From: Roseiconus nitratireducens
GTDB lineage: Bacteria; Planctomycetota; Planctomycetia; Pirellulales; Pirellulaceae
Direction: 5' to 3'
NCBI RefSeq assembly: GCF_008629675.1
Contig: NZ_VWOX01000013.1
Coordinates: 62,001 to 126,000 of the forward strand
DNA: 64,000 bases
Both the position numbers and the translations under genes were made by a program. How positions within the stretch are numbered: position 1 is the stretch's first letter; each line of letters starts with the position of its first letter. The notes under the pieces are model-generated. The model worked only from the letters and a program-made list of their open reading frames with translations, was not told the DNA's origin and did no database searches. Shown piece by piece: positions 18,001 through 25,709 of this stretch.

Positions 18001-19080
18001 ATGCTCCATTCATACGCCAAGTTTAACCGGCGCCCCATTCGACGACGACAGAGGTTCGCAACGCGATTGCTGTCTGCCGTGTCGGGTCTGCTGTTCCTGA
18101 CCAGCTTTGCCGGTTGCGTGCCACGTGCCGAAAGCGACGTCGTGGTCTATTCCGCCTTGGACGAGGAGTTCGCGACGCCAATTCTGGATGCTTTCGAACG
18201 CCGCACCGATCACGAAACCGGGGTGGTGGCGAAATTCGACGTGGAATCGACCAAGACCGTGGGGCTGGTCAACCAAATCATCGCCGAACAGCCGGCGCCG
18301 GTCTGCGACGTGTTTTGGAACAACGAAATCATGCACACCGTGCGGTTGCAGAAATTGGGATTGTTGCAGCCCCGGAAGTGGGCGGTCCAATCCGGCTGGC
18401 CCAGCGACATGATCGCCAGCGACGGGTCGTGGTGCGGGTTTGCCGCCCGGGCACGGGTGTTGATGATCAATACCGACTTGGTCCCGGCCGAGGAGTATCC
18501 TCGCAGCGTTCGGGAATTGGCGGATCCCAAGTGGAAGGATCGCTGTGCGATGGCACGACCGCTGTTCGGCACCACGGCCACGCATTTTGCCGTGCTTCGC
18601 GCACGCAACGGGCGAGAATCAACGCTGCAATTCCTGCAACAGATTCACGACAACGCGGTGATCCTGTCCGGCAACAAGCAGGTCGCCCTGGCGGTCGCGT
18701 CGGGCGAGTTGGCTTGGGGGCTGACCGACACCGATGACGCGATCGTCGAAAAGGATCGCGGCGGCAAGGTTGCGATCGTGTTTCCGGATCAGGAACCGGA
18801 CCAACCCGGGACGCTGCGAATCCCAAACACGATCGCGGTGTTGAAAAACGCGCCGCACCCAACGGCCGCCGGACAACTTGCCGACTACCTGGTTTCAGCG
18901 CAAACCGAAGACCGTCTGGCGATGGGAAGCAGCAGCCAGTTGCCGATCAGCCGGGACAGTGAGTACAAGCCCCGGGTGCTACCCGATTCGCCGGTGCGAT
19001 GGATGAAAGTCGACTTCGAAGCCGCCGCCGAAGGATGGGAAGACTGGGCGGCGGAGTTGATGCAACTGTTCAATGATTGA
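18001..19080 (+). CDS. Iron(III)-type ABC transporter substrate-binding lipoprotein
   Basis: 359 aa from ATG 18001, with GGAAGG just upstream. The N-terminus is basic, then LLSAVSGLLFLTSFAGC, a lipobox with Cys39, so it is a membrane-anchored lipoprotein. The mature part starts VVVYSALDEEFATPILDAFE, as in FbpA/AfuA-type ferric-binding proteins, followed by DVFWNNEIMHT, GFAARARVLMINTDL and LPISRDSEYKP. It probably captures Fe3+ or another small anion-bound ligand for an ABC importer. The permease and ATPase are not in the window. The iron-binding Tyr pair typical of FbpA is not obvious, so ligand identity is uncertain. Confidence 0.85.
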   Translation: MLHSYAKFNRRPIRRRQRFATRLLSAVSGLLFLTSFAGCVPRAESDVVVYSALDEEFATPILDAFERRTDHETGVVAKFDVESTKTVGLVNQIIAEQPAPVCDVFWNNEIMHTVRLQKLGLLQPRKWAVQSGWPSDMIASDGSWCGFAARARVLMINTDLVPAEEYPRSVRELADPKWKDRCAMARPLFGTTATHFAVLRARNGRESTLQFLQQIHDNAVILSGNKQVALAVASGELAWGLTDTDDAIVEKDRGGKVAIVFPDQEPDQPGTLRIPNTIAVLKNAPHPTAAGQLADYLVSAQTEDRLAMGSSSQLPISRDSEYKPRVLPDSPVRWMKVDFEAAAEGWEDWAAELMQLFND

Positions 19081-19116
19081 ACGTCGACCGAGTGGCCGGA
19101 GAGCGTGTGTGCCGGC

Positions 19117-19149
19117 CCTCCCCGTCGGCTTGCGCCGGCGGCGGGGAGG
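19117..19149. terminator. GC-rich hairpin between convergent genes
   Basis: Arms CCTCCCCG (19117-19124) and CGGGGAGG (19142-19149) enclose a second small GC stem. The hairpin lies between the convergent substrate-binding protein (ends 19080) and PfkB kinase (ends 19197). It could stop both transcripts, but there is no T-tract. Confidence 0.45.
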
Positions 19150-19196
19150 TTTCATCACTCGACGACCGGAGGCCAGGCGGTGGGGGACCGTGGGAC

Positions 19197-20189
19197 TCAA
19201 CTCATCTTGCTGAACTCGGCGATTTCATCGACGGTGAACTTGCGTTCCAGCCGAGCGCCCAGTTGAGAAACGATGCGGGCGGCCGCGTGCGACGCCAAGT
19301 GTCCGGCGGTGCGCCAATCCATTCCGTTGGTGACGCCGTAAAGGAGTGCCCCGGCGTACATGTCCCCGGCACCGGTGGTGTCGATCGCCTTCACCTGCAC
19401 ACCCTCGATCGGGAATTCTTCGCCGCCGTGCATCACGATCGATCCTTTGCCGCCCAGCGTCAGCGCCACGTTCTCGCAGTGATCGTGGATCTTGACGGCG
19501 CACCGCAACGGATCCGATTCCTCGGTCAACGACTTCGCTTCTTCTTCGTTGCAGAAAAACAAATCGACCGGCCCGGTGATCAGGTCCCAGATCTCGTCGC
19601 GGATCATGTTGACCAGGAACGGGTCCGACGCCGAGAAGGCGATTTTCACGCCATGCTTCTTGGCCAGGTCCATCGCTTTGTAGGCCGCTGCTTTGGAGGT
19701 GTCGCCGGTCAACAGGTAGCCTTCGATGTACACATACTTCGAATCGGCAATCATCGATTCTTCGATGTCGTCCGGTCCCAATGTCGTGGACGCGGCCAGG
19801 GTGGTCAGCATGGTCCGCTGGGCGTCTTCGGTGATCAGGACGGCACAGGTCCCGGTGGGGAGGGTGGCCGGATTGACTTGGATTGCCACCCCCAATTCAC
19901 GCATGTCTTTCAGAAAGAAGTTGCCAATCGGGTCGTCACCGACTTTGCCGATGAATCCGGCGGTTCCGCCGAAGTCCGCGAGGGCGACGATGGTGTTGGC
20001 GGCCGATCCACCCGCGCAACGATTCACGGGCCGGCCGTCCAGGTGGCTCAGCACCTGGGATTGTTGTTCGATGTCGACCAGGGTCATGATTCCCTTTTCG
20101 ACCGCCAACTGCTCCAGCACCCGATCTTCCACTTGGGTCTGGATGTCCACCAATGCGTTGCCTACCCCAAAAACGTCGTACGAAGCCAT
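19197..20189 (-). CDS. PfkB-family kinase (adenosine-kinase-like)
   Basis: 330 aa from ATG 20189. Ribokinase-fold sugar/nucleoside kinase: N-terminal YDVFGVGNALVDI, the substrate motif GGSAANTI, and the C-terminal PfkB signature DTTGAGDMYAGALL with the catalytic Asp. Overall pattern (GNALVDIQTQV, then GGSAANT, then GYLLTG) resembles the bacterial adenosine-kinase-like branch more than fructokinases. It lies 325 bp downstream of the last BMC gene in the same direction. A kinase feeding sugar phosphate to the BMC aldolase would be attractive, but the sequence branch argues for a nucleoside or unspecified sugar. Confidence 0.85.
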   Translation of the reverse strand: MASYDVFGVGNALVDIQTQVEDRVLEQLAVEKGIMTLVDIEQQSQVLSHLDGRPVNRCAGGSAANTIVALADFGGTAGFIGKVGDDPIGNFFLKDMRELGVAIQVNPATLPTGTCAVLITEDAQRTMLTTLAASTTLGPDDIEESMIADSKYVYIEGYLLTGDTSKAAAYKAMDLAKKHGVKIAFSASDPFLVNMIRDEIWDLITGPVDLFFCNEEEAKSLTEESDPLRCAVKIHDHCENVALTLGGKGSIVMHGGEEFPIEGVQVKAIDTTGAGDMYAGALLYGVTNGMDWRTAGHLASHAAARIVSQLGARLERKFTVDEIAEFSKMS

Positions 20190-20192
20190 CAA

Positions 20193-20517
20193 AAAGGCTC
20201 TCCGGAATTCTTGTTCAAAATCGAGAAAGCCGAGTAGCCTAATGCCTGCCCGCTGTTTCTGAAAGGTTGCGGCGCGTCCGGCTCCGCCTTTTCAACGGGC
20301 GACAGTAGGAGCGCCGCGGCGTCTCTGGTGTGCGTTTTGGGGGGCGAGCACACGGAGGAAAGATTGCCGCTCTTTTCGCTGAGGCGGTGTTGCTGTCGCC
20401 GCTTCGCGGATGGGAGGATTCGGAGGCGGTGTCCGTCGGCTGACGCCGACGGCAGGGGGTTGTCGGCGCTTCGCGACTGGTCTTTAGAGCAAGGGGAGAC
20501 CGCCGTGGCCGGAGGGT
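20193..20517. other. Gap between the BMC operon and the PfkB gene
   Basis: 325 bp. It contains a perfect hairpin with 8-bp arms CCGTCGGC (20433-20440) and GCCGACGG (20445-20452), about 65 nt after the last BMC gene. It might end the operon, although no T-tract follows. No coding sequence is supported here. Confidence 0.5.
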
Positions 20518-21453
20518 CTAACCGATCCGTTGCAGTACCACGTCGAGCGTCTTGCGGAGTGCCGCACCGCTGGCACGCATGCCCTGCACCTCTTTTGGCC
20601 ACAGGTCGATTTCCATGCGGTCGACCACACCGGTTCGGCCGACCACCGTCGGCACGGACAAGGCGACGTCTCGCACGCCGAAGCAACCGTCTTGTACGCT
20701 GCTGACCGGCAACACGCGTCGGCTATCCAACAGGATCGAATCGATCACGTCGCGAATCGCGATGCCGACAGCGAAGCCCGCACCACCTTTGCGTTTGATC
20801 ACCTCGGCACCACTGCCACGGGTGCGGGTGAACAGTTGCGAGACCAGGTTCGGTGACCAGCCCGGATACTTGTCCAGCGGCAGACCGGCGATGGTCGCGC
20901 TGCTCCAGATCGGTACCATCGACTCTCCGTGCTCGCCCAGGATCAACGCCTTGGTCTGTGTCGGCGGAGCGTTCATTTGTTCGGCGATCAGCGAACAGAA
21001 GCGGATCGTGTCCAGTTGGGTGCCCAAGCCGATGACCTGTGCGACGGGAAGGTCCAACATCCGCGCCGCGACGTACGTCAGAATATCGACCGGGTTGCTG
21101 ACCACCAGTACGATCGCCGACGGTTTCGGACCAGCCGCTTTGACGTCGCGCAGGATCTGCACGAACAGGTCGGTGTTGCGGTTGATCAGGTCCAACCGTG
21201 ATTCGTCCGGCTTACGCCGTAGGCCGGCAGTGATACAAATGATGTCGCTGCTGGGAATGTGCTCGTAGCCGCCCCCGACGATGCTTTGATCGGCGACGCT
21301 GGGGCCGCCGTGTTGGAGGTCCAGTGCCTGGCCGACGGCCAGCTCTTGGTTGACATCCAGGAGCGCGATTTCGCGTGCGAGTCCGCCGCACTGCAGGGCG
21401 TACGCCGCACACGATCCGACCAGGCCGCCGCCGCCGATGATGGAGATTTTCAT
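20518..21453 (-). CDS. BMC-operon lactate/malate-type dehydrogenase
   Basis: 311 aa. NAD-dependent 2-hydroxyacid dehydrogenase of the LDH/MDH family: N-terminal GGGGLVGSCAA nucleotide loop, Asp33 for NAD binding, catalytic His in GEHGES, and the mobile-loop Arg86. At the specificity position, in ITAGLRRKPDESR, residue 80 is Arg, as in malate dehydrogenases, rather than the Gln of lactate dehydrogenases. It is the last gene of the BMC operon, 104 bp after the aldolase. In PVM compartments a dehydrogenase of this family is thought to recycle NAD+ for the aldehyde dehydrogenase. No encapsulation helix is seen at either end. Confidence 0.88.
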   Translation of the reverse strand: MKISIIGGGGLVGSCAAYALQCGGLAREIALLDVNQELAVGQALDLQHGGPSVADQSIVGGGYEHIPSSDIICITAGLRRKPDESRLDLINRNTDLFVQILRDVKAAGPKPSAIVLVVSNPVDILTYVAARMLDLPVAQVIGLGTQLDTIRFCSLIAEQMNAPPTQTKALILGEHGESMVPIWSSATIAGLPLDKYPGWSPNLVSQLFTRTRGSGAEVIKRKGGAGFAVGIAIRDVIDSILLDSRRVLPVSSVQDGCFGVRDVALSVPTVVGRTGVVDRMEIDLWPKEVQGMRASGAALRKTLDVVLQRIG

Positions 21454-21557
21454 GATGAATTACAAACGTTGTCGGGAGAAAGCTACGCGCTCGGTGCGCC
21501 CAGCGATGGGGAGTGGGATCTGGGGTTCCGAAGTCAAACCCTGAGCCGCGATCGGGC

Positions 21558-22436
21558 TCAGGCCTGCATCTGCCGGATCACTTCGTCGGTGATCAGCTTG
21601 ACCAGCTGGTCCTGGTCGACGCCCGCCGGCAATCCGGCGGCGGGGGCAGCCGCTGCGGCCGGCGTCGTTTTTGCGGGCATCGCCGGGGGGGCGTTGAACG
21701 CACGCCGCTGCACGCCCGAAGACTTCCAGGAGTCACGGAAGATGTCGTTGGCACAAATGTCGCAGTTCTCGAATTCCTTGGTGTTACGGGGATCGCTGTA
21801 GCCCCATTGGCTTTTCAGATCCAGCAACTCCTGCGATTTTTGCTGGTCCAGGAAAGCGACGTTGCCCAGTTGCTTGGCCAACATCAGCATCCGGCAATAC
21901 GAATCCAGGATCTCCGTCCACCAGTAGGCCTGTTCGACCGTTTCGCCATAGCTGACGGTGCCGTGGTTGGCCAGAATCATGACGTTCGTCTTGTCGACAA
22001 ACGGGATGATCGTGTCGGCAAACGCCTGGCCGCCGGGCGTCTCGTACTTGGTGATCGGAACGTCCCCCAAAAACACTTCGACTTCCGGCAGGATGCATTG
22101 CGGGATGGGTTCGCGAGCGATCGCGAAAGCGGTGGCGTGCGGCGGGTGGCAGTGAACCACGCTGCGGATGTCCGACCGCTGTTTGTAGATCTCCAGGTGC
22201 AACAGCGCCTCGCTGGAACGCTTCTTGCGTCCGGCGATTTGTTTGCCGGTCATGTCGACGGTGGCGATGTCCTCGGGCTTCAGGAAGCCTTTGCAGTGCA
22301 GCGTCGGCGTGCACAGGACTTCATTTTCGCTGACGCGGACGGTGATGTTCCCGTCGTTGGCCGCGGCGAACTGCCGGTTGTAAATGCGGCGACCGATGTC
22401 GCACATGTCCTGCTTGATCTTATGCGTGTTTTGCAT
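21558..22436 (-). CDS. Class II aldolase with C-terminal encapsulation helix
   Basis: 292 aa. Zinc-dependent aldolase of the fuculose/rhamnulose-1-phosphate family, expected to split a 6-deoxy sugar 1-phosphate into DHAP and lactaldehyde. Visible are GNITVR, the catalytic Glu in SSEALLH, and zinc histidines in HCHPPHA and ANHGTV. After the catalytic domain (to about residue 245) comes an Ala/Pro linker and then GVDQDQLVKLITDEVIRQMQA, an amphipathic helix of the encapsulation-peptide type. It is therefore probably inside the shell. Exact substrate (fuculose- or rhamnulose-1-phosphate) is inferred from studied PVM compartments. Confidence 0.93.
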   Translation of the reverse strand: MQNTHKIKQDMCDIGRRIYNRQFAAANDGNITVRVSENEVLCTPTLHCKGFLKPEDIATVDMTGKQIAGRKKRSSEALLHLEIYKQRSDIRSVVHCHPPHATAFAIAREPIPQCILPEVEVFLGDVPITKYETPGGQAFADTIIPFVDKTNVMILANHGTVSYGETVEQAYWWTEILDSYCRMLMLAKQLGNVAFLDQQKSQELLDLKSQWGYSDPRNTKEFENCDICANDIFRDSWKSSGVQRRAFNAPPAMPAKTTPAAAAAPAAGLPAGVDQDQLVKLITDEVIRQMQA

Positions 22437-22496
22437 ATTGCCGTGGGGGTCCAGAGAAAAATGGTTTGGAGGTGAATGGTTGATAGCGGAGGATGC

Positions 22497-22778
22497 CTAT
22501 TCCAGATCAATCTCGTCCAGCAAAGCGACGATCGAAGCGTCAATGCATTTGACGTCCGGGCGGAACGGCTGAGCGGCTTCCGGGCCTTCGGCCAAAGCCA
22601 CCAGATCGCCCAGACCGGTGCTGCACAGGTCCCAGGCGACCATGGTGTCGCCGCCCAGTGGCTGTTTGTCGATCTGGTCGATCGAGTCAACGACTTCAAC
22701 GCAACGCAGCTTGGCCGTTGCGAAGGAAGGATGTGCCTTCGAGAGGGTGACGGTGCCAACGGTTCGCGCCAGTTTCAT
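22497..22778 (-). CDS. BMC-P shell vertex protein (EutN/CcmL family)
   Basis: 93 aa from ATG 22778, which overlaps the previous gene's stop as ATGA. Forms pentamers that cap shell vertices. N-terminal KLARTVGTVTLSKAHPSFATAKLRCV is the first strand pair of the EutN/CcmL fold; LGGDTMVAWDLCSTGLGDLVALAEG is the conserved G-x-GD-V segment; the C-terminus VKCIDASIVALLDEIDL matches the family IIGIID-type end. It is one of three different BMC-P proteins in the operon. Confidence 0.93.
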   Translation of the reverse strand: MKLARTVGTVTLSKAHPSFATAKLRCVEVVDSIDQIDKQPLGGDTMVAWDLCSTGLGDLVALAEGPEAAQPFRPDVKCIDASIVALLDEIDLE

Positions 22779-23425
22779 GCGGTGGTCTCCCGACGAGTGG
22801 ATGCAACTTGGGCGATCCGGACCGCGGCGTTGACGGCAGCGGTGAGGTTCAGTTTGGTTCGATCCAGCACCCACACGGTTGGCGCCAGTTCGGCGGCGAA
22901 GCGATCGACGTCTGTGAAGGTGCCGACCATCGTGGCCCGGTCCCCGGACTGACAACGGCGGCAGACCTCCGCAGCCGGGCGATCGGTCCAAATCACCTTC
23001 ACGCCGCCGGGCAAACGGACGCCGCGTCGTTGCAGCTGCCCGGCCAGTTCGCAGTCGTGTTGGCCGACCGGCCCGTTGGCTCGATCGCCCGTTGCATTGT
23101 GGGGCGATGCCTGCCGGGAGGTGGACGCGGAAACGATCGCAATGCCGCGGCGTTTCGCTTCGTCGCGGGCGGCCGGAGTGATCACGGCGCCCGGCGCCGC
23201 GACCAATTCGGACGTGTCGGCATGTGCTCGCAGGGTTTCGACCGTGATCAGACGTTTTCCCACGATGGTTGTCGCGGCCGGCTTGTTTTCCGGGGCCACC
23301 GCGGAAGAACCTGCGGCGAGATCCGCTGCGGCGTTCGGATCGTTCCGTAGCCGCCGGATCACTTCGCGCGCAATCCGAGCGATCATCGCAGGATCGGGTT
23401 CGCGGTGGTGGGAAACGGTGGACAT
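22775..23425 (-). CDS. BMC-operon protein of unknown function with EutQ/EutT-like motif
   Basis: 216 aa from ATG 23425; an upstream ATG at 23449 would overlap the preceding BMC-P gene. The N-terminus DPAMIARIAREVIRRLR is an amphipathic helix like an encapsulation peptide, followed by an Ala/Pro-rich linker. Residues about 58-95 read LITVETLRAHADT, then APGAVITPAARDEAKRRGI. This pattern (LIT...R..., then ITP-A-RD...GI) is shared by the N-terminal segments of EutQ and EutT. The last about 90 residues (RRGVRLPGGVKVIWTDRPA, then CRRCQSGDRATMVG) match nothing I can name. Its stop overlaps the next BMC-P start (ATGA). It is probably a luminal protein; I do not assign an activity. Confidence 0.8.
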   Translation of the reverse strand: MSTVSHHREPDPAMIARIAREVIRRLRNDPNAAADLAAGSSAVAPENKPAATTIVGKRLITVETLRAHADTSELVAAPGAVITPAARDEAKRRGIAIVSASTSRQASPHNATGDRANGPVGQHDCELAGQLQRRGVRLPGGVKVIWTDRPAAEVCRRCQSGDRATMVGTFTDVDRFAAELAPTVWVLDRTKLNLTAAVNAAVRIAQVASTRRETTA

Positions 23426-23435
23426 GGGGAAGGCT

Positions 23436-23696
23436 TCAGTTGTCGTCAATGATTCCGATCACGGTCCAGCGGGCCGGTGTGTTTTCATGGCCGCTGACTT
23501 CTCGCGCGTAACTGCCGTCGCTGGTGATCATCACGCGGTCCCCACGCCGCGATCCGACGGCATCCAAAGCCGCCAACGGCGGTCCGTCGGCGGAATCATC
23601 CAACGCCAACGGTTGAATGATGACCAGCCGGCGGCCGACAAAGCTTTCGTGCTTGACGGTGGCGCGGGTCGATCCGAGGACAACGGCGGGCTGCAT
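23436..23696 (-). CDS. BMC-P shell vertex protein (EutN/CcmL family)
   Basis: 86 aa from ATG 23696; the longer open frame upstream overlaps the aldehyde dehydrogenase end and is not used. Pentameric shell cap. N-terminus MQPAVVLGSTRATVKHESFVGRRLVIIQPL is the family start (G-x-V-x-x-T-x-K...G-x-L), the middle has DAVGSRRGDRVMITSDGSYAREV, and the end WTVIGIIDD is the typical terminal strand. It lies 93 bp after the aldehyde dehydrogenase gene. Confidence 0.95.
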   Translation of the reverse strand: MQPAVVLGSTRATVKHESFVGRRLVIIQPLALDDSADGPPLAALDAVGSRRGDRVMITSDGSYAREVSGHENTPARWTVIGIIDDN

Positions 23697-23788
23697 GTGG
23701 GCGTGGGAAGCGGGGTGGAGGATGAAGGGAAAGTGTTCGAACCAAATGCCGTGACACGGCGTTCGGAGGCGTGTGAGCTGGAGCTGGG

Positions 23789-25216
23789 TCACACGACGCG
23801 CAGTTCGTCGATCATGCTGCAGCGTCGCTCGCGGGTGAACGTCGTCGGGGTGGTCACGCCTTCACCGGTCGGTCCGGCGATCGAGAACGACAGGTAGCCT
23901 TCGCCGCCCAGACCCAGCGAGGCCATGCAGGGGCCGTTCTTGACGTACAACGTGGTGTCCAGTTCGCGGCCCATCTTGGTCATGTTGCGGACGTTGCGCG
24001 AGTGGATGATCGCCGTGTGGCGGAACCCGTGCTCGTAGTGCTTGGCCATCGCGATGGCGTGGTCGACGTCGCGGGCTCGCACGAACGGCAGGAAGGGCAT
24101 CATCTGTTCGACGCTGACGAACGGATGGTGTTCGTCGGTTTCGCCAAACACCAATTCGGTTCCCGCGGGAACACGAACGCCGGCGGCTTCGGCCAGGAAG
24201 GCGGCGTCTTTCCCGATGTACTCTTTGGCTGCCGCGTCGTGATGGTCGTCGCCGACCTGGACGATCGCTTTGGCGGTCAACGCGTTGATTTGATCGTGGT
24301 TCAGTTGTGCCGCCCCGGCGCGGCGCATGGCGTCGAGCATCGCGTCGAAAACCGATTCGACGACAAACACTTCCTTCTCCGCGATGCACAACAAGTTGTT
24401 GTCATAAGCGGCACCGGCGATGATCGATCGTGCCGCCAAGTCCAGATCGGCGGTTTCGTCGACGACGACCGGCGGGTTGCCGGGGCCGGCCACGATCGCG
24501 CGTTTGCCGCTATTGAGCGCTGCCCGGGCGACGGCCGGGCCGCCGGTCACGCAGATCAGGGCGACGTTGCGGTGCTTGAACAGAGCGTCGGCGCTTTCCA
24601 GTGTCGGTTCGGCGATCACGCAGATCAGGTTGTCGATTCCCACCTCCGCGGCGATCGCGCGATTGAAGCGGCGAACGCCTTCGGCTGCGACCCGCTTGCC
24701 CGACGGGTGCGGATTGACGACCACGGTGTTTCCACCGGCGATCATGCTGACGGCGTTGCCGGTGATGGTCGGCAGGCTGTGCGTGACCGGTGTGATGGCG
24801 CCGATGACACCAAAGGGGGCGCGTTCAATCACCGCCAGCCCGTGGTCGCCGCTGTAGGCCTTGGTCTCCAGGAATTCGACGCCCGGCGTTTGCTCACCCA
24901 GCGTTTTCAGCTTTTCGATCTTGTGTTCCAGTCGCCCGATTTGCGTTTCTTCCATCTCCATCGTGCCCAGTTCTTCGCACTGCTCGATGGAGATGCGACG
25001 AATGATGTCGATGATCCGCTTGCGGTCGGCCAGAGTCCGCTGACGCAACTGCTCGAACGCCGCGCGGGCGGCGACCACCGCGGAATCGGCGTCGGAGAAC
25101 ACGCCGTTGCTGCCGCCCGCCTGAGACGCCGAAGCCGAGTTGCCCGACGGCATCGGACCGACTTCGGCCAGGACCTGGGCGACAACGTTTCGAATCAGGT
25201 TTTCGTCGTATTGCAT
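23789..25216 (-). CDS. CoA-acylating aldehyde dehydrogenase with N-terminal encapsulation helix
   Basis: 475 aa. Oxidises the aldehyde made by the aldolase (lactaldehyde expected) to acyl-CoA with NAD+. The N-terminus MQYDENLIRNVVAQVLAEVG is a classic encapsulation peptide followed by a Ser/Gly-rich linker. The dehydrogenase body contains FGVIGAITPVTHSLPT, ICVTGGPAVA, the glycine-rich AGPGNPPVVVD, catalytic Cys277 in YDNNLLCIAE, and a PduP/EutE-like GLGGEGYLSF ending. It matches the PduP/EutE class of BMC signature enzymes. It sits between two BMC-P genes. Confidence 0.95.
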   Translation of the reverse strand: MQYDENLIRNVVAQVLAEVGPMPSGNSASASQAGGSNGVFSDADSAVVAARAAFEQLRQRTLADRKRIIDIIRRISIEQCEELGTMEMEETQIGRLEHKIEKLKTLGEQTPGVEFLETKAYSGDHGLAVIERAPFGVIGAITPVTHSLPTITGNAVSMIAGGNTVVVNPHPSGKRVAAEGVRRFNRAIAAEVGIDNLICVIAEPTLESADALFKHRNVALICVTGGPAVARAALNSGKRAIVAGPGNPPVVVDETADLDLAARSIIAGAAYDNNLLCIAEKEVFVVESVFDAMLDAMRRAGAAQLNHDQINALTAKAIVQVGDDHHDAAAKEYIGKDAAFLAEAAGVRVPAGTELVFGETDEHHPFVSVEQMMPFLPFVRARDVDHAIAMAKHYEHGFRHTAIIHSRNVRNMTKMGRELDTTLYVKNGPCMASLGLGGEGYLSFSIAGPTGEGVTTPTTFTRERRCSMIDELRVV

Positions 25217-25360
25217 CGTGAATTACCTCGCGGCCGCCGCCGGCTGCCGTTGCGATGTGTGACTGTGGTTGTTCGGTGGGGAGGGTTCGTTGGGATTGTT
25301 CGGCCAAGCCGAAGGGGGATTCTTCGGCCAGGCCGAAGGGCGTCATTCACGGGGGACGGG

Positions 25361-25669
25361 TCAGTCTCTCGAGTAGACACTGGCTTTATCGATGTGGACT
25401 CGGTCAACGATGCCAATGATGACCGCATCGATCGGAAGCGATTTCGTTTCGGGTGTCAGGCGGGCGCTGCTGCCCTGGGTGATCAACACAAAATCGTTCT
25501 CGCCGGCGCCCAAGGTGTCGACGGCGATGAACGTGCGGCCGGTGGTGACCAGCTTGTTGCGTTTCTTTTCCTCCAACCGGTACGGTTCGACGACCAACAG
25601 CTTGTGGCCGGTCATCGACGCAACCTTCTGCGTGCTGACGACCGATCCGGTGACGCGGGCGATAAACAT
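25361..25669 (-). CDS. BMC-P shell vertex protein (EutN/CcmL family)
   Basis: 102 aa. Pentameric vertex protein: MFIARVTGSVVSTQKVASMTGHKLLVVEPY is the family start, GENDFVLITQGSSAR the conserved glycine loop, and LPIDAVIIGIVDRVHID the closing strand. It has a Lys/Arg-rich loop (LEEKKRNK) absent from the other two copies. It is the first BMC-P in transcription order, directly after acetate kinase. Confidence 0.95.
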   Translation of the reverse strand: MFIARVTGSVVSTQKVASMTGHKLLVVEPYRLEEKKRNKLVTTGRTFIAVDTLGAGENDFVLITQGSSARLTPETKSLPIDAVIIGIVDRVHIDKASVYSRD

Positions 25670-25709
25670 TCGTGTCAGGTCTTGTGGAAGGAGGAAAGGG
25701 TCGGGGAAA

